DNA of 64,000 nt, taken from assembly GCA_944739405.2 (NCBI GenBank), contig OX123183.2, positions 94,998,729 to 95,062,728 of the forward strand, written 5' to 3'. Position numbers and translations under genes: made by a program. Positions 44,934 through 53,790 of this stretch are shown piece by piece (the stretch's first letter is position 1; every line of letters begins with the position of its first letter). Source of the DNA: Euclidia mi (Eukaryota; Arthropoda; Insecta; Lepidoptera; Erebidae). The notes beneath the pieces are model-generated. The model saw nothing but the letters and a program-made list of their open reading frames with translations. It did no database searches and was not told where the DNA came from.

Positions 44934-44937
44934 CTAG

Positions 44938-45400
44938 TCAGTTCACTTTTTTATCATGTTTCTATATTTGTATTTTGTTTGCTCTTATACTATTCTCCAG
45001 GCCATTCTTATAGGCAACTATAGAACATTAAATTTCCACAGTCGTGTTTGGACCTATTAATCCATCTGGCGTGGCACCAATAAACGGATAATCCACAAGG
45101 CTCCATTGTTACATTTTCTTGCTTCGCCAGTTGTTGCAAAGCCAGTTGTTTATTATAGACTCCATGCGCAACTGCTTTTACATTGCAAATATTTTATTTG
45201 TACAAAATATTTTTACTAAGTTGGCTTTACTGCTGTTATCTTTTCTTTTTACCACTATACCAAAATTTTAATCTGTCAACATATTCTTACGCAATTTGAA
45301 CCAGTCACTGCTATCCCTCTTGTATTTTTGCTTATCACTAGGGATTTGAGTCAAAGGAGAATGAGCAACGTACTATGGCACTTGGTTGCGCAACTTTTGA
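44938..45400 (-). pseudogene. YqaJ-like exonuclease remnant, N-terminal part
   Basis: Minus-strand translation from about 45345 gives DSSDWFKLRKNMLTD, a stop, NFGIVVKRK, later MESIINNWL and VDYPFIGATPDGLIGP, then TTVEI, a stop and CSIVAYKNG. W..LR...+T.SNFG, E..A, P.LGATPDGL+ and VEIKCP are the ordered signature blocks of YqaJ-type exonucleases, where the D of PDG and the E..K pair bind the metal ion. Several stops and frame changes mark it as an old pseudogene. It continues at 37159 on the other side of the errantivirus. Confidence 0.7.
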
Positions 45401-46284
45401 TACAGTAACGTAGTGAAAATTAACCACAAGAAAGGGTTAGTGTCATACTTTAAAACAAGGTTAAATTCAAAATTAAATATTGTGGGGTTTTGAAAAAAAA
45501 AACATAAGTTGAGTACCTGTTGAGGTTATGTTACATTTCAAAACAATTCGTTTTGAAACCAATAGAGTTTAAAAACTGGCACATATTTAACATTATTTGG
45601 TACATAATAATTGAGTGTTACTTACGTACCGTACCTCTCAGAAAAACCACATTTCTAACAATTTATCTGTCAAGTGTAAATCAACAACACAACTTATGCT
45701 TAAAAAAACACGTAAACAGAAAACACCATTTTGTAATGTTTGACTTTTCATCGAATAGTGTTGTGACCCAACAATAGATTAAGGAATCGTAACACTATAG
45801 ATTATATCTTAATTGTTTTATTTTTGCCAAGAAATTGCTTGTTGACGAAAGAAATAGTAACATAATTGAAGAATAATTATAATGACAACTCTTAATACTT
45901 TTTAGTTCTGTATGTAGATTTTTTTGTTGTTCCACGATTTATGTTAACGTTTAATCAATCGATTATAATTGAAAAAGGTGTCGCTTCACTATTATGCAAC
46001 AAATGACGTATTTATTGTTTTATATACTAATTAAAATTAAAATAGAAACCCCACAAATGATTTCAATGAATTTTGGTAAAAAAGCATTGTAAATAATATC
46101 ATGAATTATGCATTTACTCCAATGGCTATACGCGTCAAAAAGTGAGACTATAAGTGCCCAATATCCTTTGTTAAAAAAGTTGTTTGGCATTTCTTGGCTA
46201 GCTCTTGAACAAATCGTGTTAGGAATTATTGCAGTCAAATGTGTATAAGACGTTGCAGAACTGTTATCTTTAACTTCACTGTAA
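45401..46284. other. Nothing recognised
   Basis: AT-rich. Coding for the upstream end of the YqaJ-like protein might lie here but I see no convincing block. Confidence 0.4.
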
Positions 46285-46361
46285 TTACAATAAAGATAAT
46301 TATCTTTATTGTAAGTAATAATAATAAAGTACCTAACTAATTAGTTAGGTACTTTATTATT
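46285..46361. repeat. Two adjacent perfect palindromes (30 bp and 42 bp)
   Basis: 46285-46314 is a perfect palindrome centred at 46299.5 (GATAATTATC core). 46320-46361 is a perfect 42-bp palindrome centred at 46340.5 (AACTAATTAGTT core). Only 5 bp separate them. They could be template-switch products or a cruciform-forming site. Confidence 0.85.
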
Positions 46362-47370
46362 TAAAAAAAACTATAACTTGTGTTACAGCAAACAGAGAAG
46401 TCACCTTCTTGCTTATAAATTATTTACTTTAGAAATTAAAAATATATTAGATGTACTGAGACATACCTAATAGTTTCTGAATAATCAAAGTTTTACCCGA
46501 TGTACCTAAATAGGTTTATGTTCACAACACAATAATACAACATTCGTTACCACTTGTGTGCGGACTGCAAAGCGCCATATTAGCGCTGCACGCTGTTTAT
46601 TCTTCGCCGTGGCGGCATCTTAGCGCTCCAGGCGCTCTGACAAGCTAATGAATTTGCAATATAGGTACATAAAATGATTCGATTTTATGTTATTACTCTT
46701 TCAAATATTGAAAACTGTGGCAGCTATGTATTGTGAGAATAATTTATATAATTATATTATGCATTATCGATAATCTATAACATAGTCAGTCATAAAAGAC
46801 TCTTATGAAAATAATTTATGTTACATATTTCATAATCACTTGGCCATGGACGAATTTCTATTTTATTACGACGCTTGTACAAATCCTTCGTAGAACTTTA
46901 TTTCTCTAACTGTCCATATTTTATTCTTCTAATTATATATTCATAAGCATAGAAACAATAACACATTAAACGCAACAAGAATATAAACTTAGGTCCTAAT
47001 TATACGTGCCCATAGTCACATGAAAAGCCTATTTGATTCAAAGTATTCAGTCTATAATATAAAACAAGAAATTACGAACTCAAATGTTTACGTAAAATAT
47101 CGTGCAGCGGAGACGCAAGCGACATGGCCTATCTCTCACAGGGCTCATAGCCGAATAATGAGGTCTGGGCGGAGCATAAACTAGCAACTGACACTCAGTA
47201 CACCGCTTATGCTAATAAGGTTTAAATTGCCGAAGTGTTTAATATTGATGGAATCTAACGAGCGTCAAAATCATAGACGTTTGGCAGATTTTATTTAATT
47301 TTACAAAATATACACGTATAATATGAAAATAAATAGGGTAATTCTTTAGTTCATTAGGTTTCCTACAATA
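46362..47370. other. Nothing recognised
   Basis: AT-rich 1-kb spacer. A slightly GC-richer block near 46565-46640 has no identifiable feature. Confidence 0.4.
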
Positions 47371-47577
47371 TCTTAATATATAAAATCCTTGCGTTACTGA
47401 CTGACTGACAGACACGCTACAGCCAAAACTATTGGGCGCAGGAAGCTGAAATTTGGCATGTATGTTCCTTGGGGACCGTAGGGGTGCACTAAGAAGGGAT
47501 TTCCCGAAATTCCCACGGGATCGGGCAAAACGGGCAAAATAAAATAAAATGCGGGCGTAGCTGCGGGCCTCCTCTAG
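47371..47577 (+). mobile_element. Non-autonomous Helitron, family H2, reference copy
   Basis: Begins A|TCTTAATATATAAAATCC and ends GCGGGCGTAGCTGCGGGC + CTCCTCTAG|T: 5' TC, 3' hairpin, CTAG end and A|T insertion site are all present. Length 207 bp, no coding capacity. Other copies are at 11816, 14821, 17915 and 61265. Confidence 0.75.
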
Positions 47578-48748
47578 TTATTAAATAAAATATGACAGGT
47601 TACGATCAAAATATTGCAAACAGCGAGACGAAAGATTATTTTTTGCCTCGTTTTTGTGATTTTTTTACCGTGTTTCTATTTTACATACATGAAAAATTCT
47701 TTCAAAAGTCTTTTGTTCAGACTTTTGACTTTAAGCTCAATTTTTTGCTAGTTTGTAATATGTACCATTATGGCTAGTTGCGCGACGAAAAATTAGGTGT
47801 TTCACGGCTTCTGAGGTATAACAGCGCCTGAAGGCTGTCCAAAATCCACAGTGGTATGGTACAGTAAATTAGTGCATAATATAGATATTAAAAAGAATAT
47901 AGCAATTTCATACGTATTTCCGCGTGGAGATTTTAGCTTTTAATACCGACTATAACTGATTGAATCGTGGAACTTACATCACAATGAGGTAGTGACCGCA
48001 ACCTGTACCGCATTTATCCTTAGAGAAATCCGAGTTTATTTGCAGTAAATGGACAGTGTAACTTATATTTTGCATATGAAGTTGCTTACTAATGCTCTGT
48101 CATGAAAGTATTTTAGCTTTTGTAGTAATAAATGTATTTGTACTGGTAAATAATTCGATTATTCAAGGATTATCAAAATCAAGTTTTCCATCAAGTTTTT
48201 AATTTTATTAATTATTTATAGATACTTCCAAAACTTGCATTATTTGAATTAGACAATGAAATCTTCAATTCAGACTGTTATAAATAGATATATTAACTTA
48301 AAAGCGGACTAGTTATTATAAATGTAAAAATCCCTAAAATTATACTTTTACTAGTGGCTTCTTTGAAATAACTATCCAGACTTTAGTCATTACTATTTTA
48401 TGGTTAACAGAGATCGTCAGTTGATCCCATCGTACTGTATTGTTTAGACTGTGTTATCAGTACTCCCAGTTTAAAAGTTTTATAATCTTACGGTGTCAAT
48501 AGAGCAGTGTGGAGAGCAAATACGGCTTTGTTCGATATGATGTAAGAGCATCGAACTTTGTAGTATAAAATGAAACGCGTGATTAAATACATGCATCTAT
48601 AATAAAGTTGAAGGATTTCTTTGTTCCTTTGTCCACCTCGGTATTTCGAACTGCAAGTCAAATTTGAAGTTCTTCTTATATTATGTTAGCCACATTCATG
48701 GCCACATTCTTCTTATATTGTCATGAAACATGACGCTAAGATCCTTTA
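47578..48748. other. Nothing recognised
   Basis: 1.2 kb of AT-rich DNA. The frame at 47592-47777 is phenylalanine-rich with no motif and is treated as chance. Confidence 0.4.
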
Positions 48749-49057
48749 TCATCAGCCCTATATATAAACTTTCCCACTGCTGGGCACGGGCCTCTTCTCA
48801 CTATGAGAAGGGTAAGGCCATAGTACACCACGCTGGCCTAGTGCGGGTTGGCAGAATTCACATGTCGTTCGAGAACATTAGGGAGAACTCTCAGACATGC
48901 AGGTTTCCTCACGATGTTTTCCTTAACCGTTTAGCAAGCGATAATTAACAATTTAATACGCACATAACTCTGAAAAGTCATTGGTGCGTGCCGTGGATTC
49001 GAACCCGGGCCCTCTGTGTAGCAGTCTGTCGGTCTATCCACTAGGCTATCGCTGCTG
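48749..49057 (-). mobile_element. tRNA-derived SINE, family B, copy 2
   Basis: On minus: GCGATAGCCTAGTGGATAGA head, B-box GGGTTCGAATCC, GACTTTTCAGAGTTATGTGC, then AACATCGTGAGGAAACCTGC and CCCAGCAGTGGGAAAG, tail GGGCTGATGATAA. It matches 278-556 along its length. Confidence 0.75.
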
Positions 49058-49466
49058 TTAAAGATCTAAGATCCTTAGGAGATGAATAAAAAGAAAACAA
49101 CGCAAGAAGGATGTGAAAGCATGGGTGAGCGCTGCAATAGGCGGTTAGCGTGTTATAAGCAACTGTATTATCATTATTACACCGGCATACTTGATAGCGA
49201 TCGGATTTAATATTATGCCTAATGTAAGGTTTCTTTGTTTTACGAACGTGTGTTACATTTAAAAGCCTCAAATAAGCTTAAATTACAGTCTTCTTATTTA
49301 TGAAAATTGCAGTCTACAAATTAATGTTACAAAGAAGTTAAGGGCTTAGCAAGCGAGATGTTATCGTTAAAATTAATAAGTATGTTTTCTACTTATTTGC
49401 TGTGACTCATTATGTTACTGCCCGTGATTAATTTGGTCTACCATATGCTCTCTATGTACAAAGTTT

Positions 49467-49652
49467 AGTAATTTTGCTATTAATCCGTTTTTTACGAAAT
49501 AAAACAGTGCGAACTATTTAATGCAAGTGCCTCCAGCTATAGATGTGCTCTTGCCGTATAGTAATTTTGCTATTCATCCGTTTTTCACGAGATAAAACAG
49601 TGCGAACTATTTAATGCAAGTGCCTCCAGCTATAGATGTGTTCTTGCCGATC
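49467..49652 (+). repeat. 93-bp tandem duplication
   Basis: Units at 49467-49559 and 49560-49652 start AGTAATTTTGCTATT and share AACAGTGCGAACTATTTAAT and GCCTCCAGCTATAGATGTG. By eye only about six bases differ, so it is recent. Confidence 0.8.
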
Positions 49653-49841
49653 AGTGCACAGTGATTTGAATCGGTTCTTTGATTTTGACTTAGATTTTGA
49701 TTTGAATTGTTTTAATATTTTTATTGCTTTAGTGTTGTGTTCGTGTTTTATCTTTATATTGTTTTTGTACTCAGTTAGTTATAATGAACTGTTTGTGTTC
49801 CGAATAAAATAAAAAATAAAACCCAAATCAACTCCCAGACT

Positions 49842-49940
49842 ACCTCCGCGGTCCAGTGGATAGCGTATGCGACTGCTGATCGGAGGTCTTCCGATCAGCT
49901 CAGGCTCCACTCTTGTTAATATAATTAACAAGAGCGGAGC
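49842..49940 (+). mobile_element. SINE-C head truncated by fold-back sequence
   Basis: CCTCCGCGGTCCAGTGGATA and GCGTATGCGACTGCTGATCG are the SINE-C head. It then reverses on itself (GCTGATCGGA GGTC TTCCGATCAGC) and runs into a second hairpin, GGCTCCACTCTTGTTAAT with ATTAACAAGAGCGGAGCC (one mismatch). The body of the SINE is absent. Confidence 0.6.
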
Positions 49941-50401
49941 CGCACTATATATTCGGTGAAATCCTATCAGGTGTCAGTCATCTATAGGTGAAAATCGTAC
50001 AAAAATACAATCACGAAAAAGCCACTTATTTTTGCAACAAGTATCTATAGATTGAGCTTATTTTAAGCCTTCTAAAACTTTCTTGTATTTACGCGAATGT
50101 TACACATTGATATTAAACTAAAGGTTACGTATATTATTTTTTCGCGATGTAATAATTTTACGAAGATTGCATATAAATCGAACGATTTCGAAACTACATT
50201 ATTTAGTACAATCCGATGTTTTGATTACTTTACAGGAACTGTGGTCATGGAAAACTGAAATTTAAATGTTGTTCCTAAGAAAAGGAGAGCAATAGCACAG
50301 TATGACGTAATGACTAATGACGTTACTCCACGCTGTCTTATGCATGGGGGATAGGTAGCTCTACCTTTCAAAAACTAGAAACCTTTATTATTTTTTATAA
50401 T

Positions 50402-50600
50402 AGACTGCATCCGTGGTCCAGTGGATAGCATATGCGACTGCTCAGTAGCAGCCCGGAGTCTGGTCATGTGCCCGAAAACGGCAATAGGCTCGCCCCCTAT
50501 TACGTGGGACCTAAAAATTCATGGCGAAATGTGGGTGTAATATTTACACCTCTGCCTACCCCTTCGGGGATACAGGCGTGAGACTATAAATAAAAATAAA
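50402..50600 (+). mobile_element. SINE-C with internal deletion removing the B-box
   Basis: The head CCGTGGTCCAGTGGATAGCA joins directly at GCGACTGCT|CAGTAGCAG to the body (GGCAATAGGCTCGCCCCC) and tail (CTCTGCCTACCCCTTCGGGG, ACAGGCGTGAGACTATAAA). About 70 bp, including the B-box, is lost, so this copy should lack an internal Pol III promoter. Confidence 0.7.
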
Positions 50601-50696
50601 AAATAAATAAAATAAATCTACAGCCAAATCTAGAACTTGGTGTTTGGTTCACTTACATTGTAATATGGTAATTGATGACAAGCTAAAAAGCTAAAG

Positions 50697-50732
50697 CATC
50701 TAATTGATTTACACGTGTAAATCAATTAGATG
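50697..50732. repeat. 36-bp perfect palindrome
   Basis: Centred on ACAC|GTGT at 50714.5 with AATTGATTTACAC/GTGTAAATCAATT arms. No function is assigned. Confidence 0.85.
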
Positions 50733-50739
50733 TAAGCGA

Positions 50740-51664
50740 GCCGTGGTTACGGAAAAACTAATCGTGATCAAGACAAAACGAGGTTTATTTAATAAGTAAG
50801 AAAAAAGAAAAACAAAGACTATAATAATATTCAACAGTCTACTTATCTACTACAGTTAAGTACATAAACAACGGAATGGAACCTCCATTTCGTTGTTTAT
50901 TTACTCTCTATTCGCAGTTAGTGAACAACGAATAGTTTTTGAGTTGCCAACCGAAAACGTAAAAACAATTTCTAAATGAATTTCCTGTTTCCGGTGGTCC
51001 ATTTGAACTGTTTCACGCAAGATATATATACAAACTACAAAGTAGTTTTGTTAACCTTATAATAGAAACTATTTTGGAAATGTTTGTTATGTCTTCGGTT
51101 TGACTGTTTCCATAAAATATGGTAAACGGTACAGCATAGGTTGCTAGGATTGACGGTTCGATTACCAAGAAATAAAGACTGGGTAAATACGAGTCCGATT
51201 CGTTTACTGAGGGTTCCGGACATGGGCTACGGTAATTTTTTTGACTACACAATATAAGTTTGTAATCGCTAAAAGATTTGAGTAATGATTTTTATATGAC
51301 ACTAGCAGGGCTCGCAGTAATAAGCGCGTTATTTAGGGTATGGCCCGTGTATCAAAGTGTGATATTATATAGACTATAGCTTTCCCTTATAAATGGCTAA
51401 TCAAACACAAAAACAATTATTATTCAAATCAAACCAGTAGTTTCTGATATTAAGGCGTCAAACCATACAAACAAACTCCTTAGCTTCATACTATAGATAA
51501 TATACTTTATACTATACATAGATAAGTACCAATCTAAATTGACCAAGATTCGGATCGTATCCTTTAATTAAGCTGTAAAATTCTTACGAAATAGGGAAGT
51601 TTCCTGCAAGTGAAACAAATTATACAAGTATTTTTATCTAGTGAAACATGTCAAAATAATAGTG
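50740..51664. other. Nothing recognised
   Basis: AT-rich. An imperfect hairpin near 50869-50902 (AACAACGGAATGGA..TCCATTTCGTTGTT) is the only structure noted. Confidence 0.4.
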
Positions 51665-52135
51665 GTTTCATTCATCATACATACATACATAGACTCACGC
51701 CTGTTTCCCGCAGGGGTAGGCAGAGACTACGGCACGCCATTTGCAACGATCCCGACATATCTCTCTTGCTTCATTCACTCCCATCAGATTCCTCATGCAT
51801 GCTCTTCTGTTCAGGGTGCTTCTAACCTGTCCTGTTTTTAGGATGTCTCCAATCTGGTCAGAGAACGTCCGCCTAGGTCTTCCTCTTCGTCCTGTCCCTT
51901 CCACACTTGCCTTATATATCTGCTTGGTCAGTCTTTCGTCATCCGTCCTCTCCACGTGCCCAAACCATCGTAGCCTACCTTTCTCGATGCTTGTCACTAC
52001 ATCTTCTTTTACCCCACAACACTCTCTTATCACACAATTCTTTACTCTGTCAGTCAAAGAAACACCACACATACTTCTCAGTGCTCTCATTTCTACAGCA
52101 TTTATTCTACTTTCATGACTCTTCTGCCATTTCAT
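51665..52135 (-). pseudogene. LINE reverse transcriptase, C-terminal 146 residues
   Basis: Frame on minus from 52135 to 51695 encodes the extreme C-terminus of a non-LTR retrotransposon protein: KWQKSHESRINAVEMRALRS, MCGVSLTDRVKN, RLRWFGHVERTDDERLTKQI, GRRGRPRRTFSDQIGDIL and CKWRAVVSAYPCGKQA before the stop. R.RW.GHV.R..D....K and GRRGRPR..W/F.D are the diagnostic post-RT blocks. Everything upstream of them (EN, RT) is missing, the usual 5' truncation. Its last codons and 3' UTR (CTCTGCCTACCCC.., AACAGGCGTGAGTCTATG, then TATG repeats) match the SINE-C tail. Shorter relatives are at 14139, 20279 and 52811. Clade not resolved. Confidence 0.8.
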
Positions 52136-52810
52136 TCATCAATTAATGTTAAAACTTTATTTAAAAATTTTTATCGTCAATTTATTGATAATAAGTATTC
52201 CACTTGACAGCAAAACACTATGACGTCAGTACGTCATATTTCATACAAAACTCTTGGCAAAGGTCGTTTTTGACATTTCATTAAAATAATGAAATGATTG
52301 ACTGATGAAGATTTGACTAGTCGGAAACAACCTGAATACAGTTTGTATGAACGCGATAAATTCAAAAACTGAACGGATTTTTATTATCTAACACAGACTA
52401 ACAACTGTAACTGAAAACTTTGAAACATTCTATATTAGTAATTGAAAGAATCTGTTAGATTATTTCAAAAGTACTGGTTTTTTGTTACACAGCTTACTAT
52501 GCCATTAAACCATTATGCGTTGTTCGACTGACTGAAACGAAATGTAGTGTAGCATCTGAAATTGTATAACGACAATCAATTTAACAAAAAAAATATCATA
52601 TTGCAATATTTACATTTATCTGTTACGCTACAATGGATGCTAAAAATATAAAAATAAATAATTTAGACTTACATGTATATTTTTAAACCAATACTTGCAT
52701 GCCAGCGCAATAACATTCTAAAAAAGCTACTTATCTTTTATGTAAACACGAAAGCCGACTCAACCAGAATCAGTTTGACTCGAAAAAAGATGGGAAGAAA
52801 TTTTATTTCA
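52136..52810. other. Nothing recognised
   Basis: AT-rich spacer between two LINE tails of the same family. Confidence 0.4.
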
Positions 52811-52975
52811 TCCATCTATCTATCGTCACGCCTGTCTCCCATTGGGGTAGGCAGAGACTATGAAACACCGAATGCTCCGGTTCAAACACACCTCTTGCCC
52901 TTGCTCGACATTCATTAACCTCATCATGCATGCTCGTCGGTTATGGGTACTTTTAATTTGGCCGTTTTTTCAATT
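52811..52975 (-). pseudogene. LINE 3'-end fragment, diverged
   Basis: On minus it ends GTAGTCT-type codons then CTGCCTACCCCAATGGG, ACAGGCGTGACG and an ATAGATAG tail, with GCATGCATGATGAGG upstream corresponding to the RACM+N block. It is a diverged copy of the terminal part of 51665-52135. Confidence 0.55.
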
Positions 52976-53423
52976 AAAATTACGTTATAAATTCAAATGA
53001 AGTGAACGTATGAGCAATTATTAGTATTCCGTAGAATAAAATTGATAAATGGTTGTTCATGGAATTGGTGTAGTTGCAGTTGGGTTTGATTTATGTTTGT
53101 GTGTTTTGGTAGCTAACAAAGTCTTACTTCCGTGACGGAAGTGTTGTTATTGTAAAGTTGGTTTAAATTGTAATGTTCAATATAGATGCATATTTGTCGC
53201 TTGACAATCCCTTTATACGTAAATTAGAGAGACATTATGGAAAAGTCGTTACATGACAATAGAATAAGTTTACTATATCGTCATTATCATCTTAGTCAAA
53301 TGACTTCCACTGCTGGACAAAAGACTCCCCGAAAGCTTGCCACACAGGCCGATCTTGAGCATTACCCGAACAGCCATGAGTTCTTCGCACTATGTGCCCT
53401 GCCTATCGCCGCTCCAGCGTGAC

Positions 53424-53473
53424 TATCTAAAATTACACTTGAACTGCTGGCAGTTGAAGTGTAATTTTAGATA
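53424..53473. repeat. 50-bp near-perfect inverted repeat beside an LTR insertion site
   Basis: 53424-53440 pairs exactly with 53457-53473 (17 bp), and AACTGC/GCAGTT pair within the remaining loop. The GTAC target duplication of the Mdg3-like element starts 3 bp away at 53476. Confidence 0.8.
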
Positions 53474-53479
53474 TAGTAC

Positions 53480-53790
53480 TATTAGGAATCAGATACTATT
53501 TGACTAAAAAAACAAGTAAAACAATTCTAAGAACAGTTATATTGACACAAAATCATTTAACAAACAAATCTTAAGACACTAATGATTATGTTTCTAACAA
53601 TTAAAATCCGGAACAAATCGAACATATACAAATACGAGACAAGTACTCACAGATTACACCGATACACAAACCAACAGAGCTTCCGCCCGCGAATGAGTGA
53701 GGAGACAAAGTGACCTAAAGACGGGAGTGTTCCTTATTTTATAAGGATACCCCCCACTATTCTAGTCTATGAGTCCTTAGGTTCCTAACA
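53480..53790 (-). repeat. 3' LTR of the minus-strand gypsy element
   Basis: 311 bp. On plus it runs from TATTAGGAATC to GGTTCCTAACA and is nearly identical to 58620-58931. The integrase frame ends inside it at 53777. Confidence 0.9.

Larger units (their letters stand above)
37156..44937 (+). mobile_element. Structurally complete errantivirus (Ty3/gypsy LTR retrovirus of insects)
   Basis: The unit includes CTAG duplications (37156-37159 and 44934-44937), LTRs beginning AGTTAAGC and ending TTTAACT, a primer site TGGCGCAGTCGG, gag, pol and env in one orientation, and a polypurine tract before the 3' LTR. The LTRs show no difference by eye over the 215 shared bases, and none of the three frames is interrupted, so the insertion is recent. 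Gene order and the env-type third ORF define errantiviruses (gypsy, 17.6, TED group). A SINE (37375-37665) splits the 5' LTR end. The element replaced nothing: the flanks join in an older YqaJ-like pseudogene. Confidence 0.9.

Noticed and set aside
44938..46020. Intact host gene around the errantivirus
   Set aside because: The readable YqaJ-like blocks carry multiple stops and frame changes on both sides of the insertion, and no exon structure is apparent.
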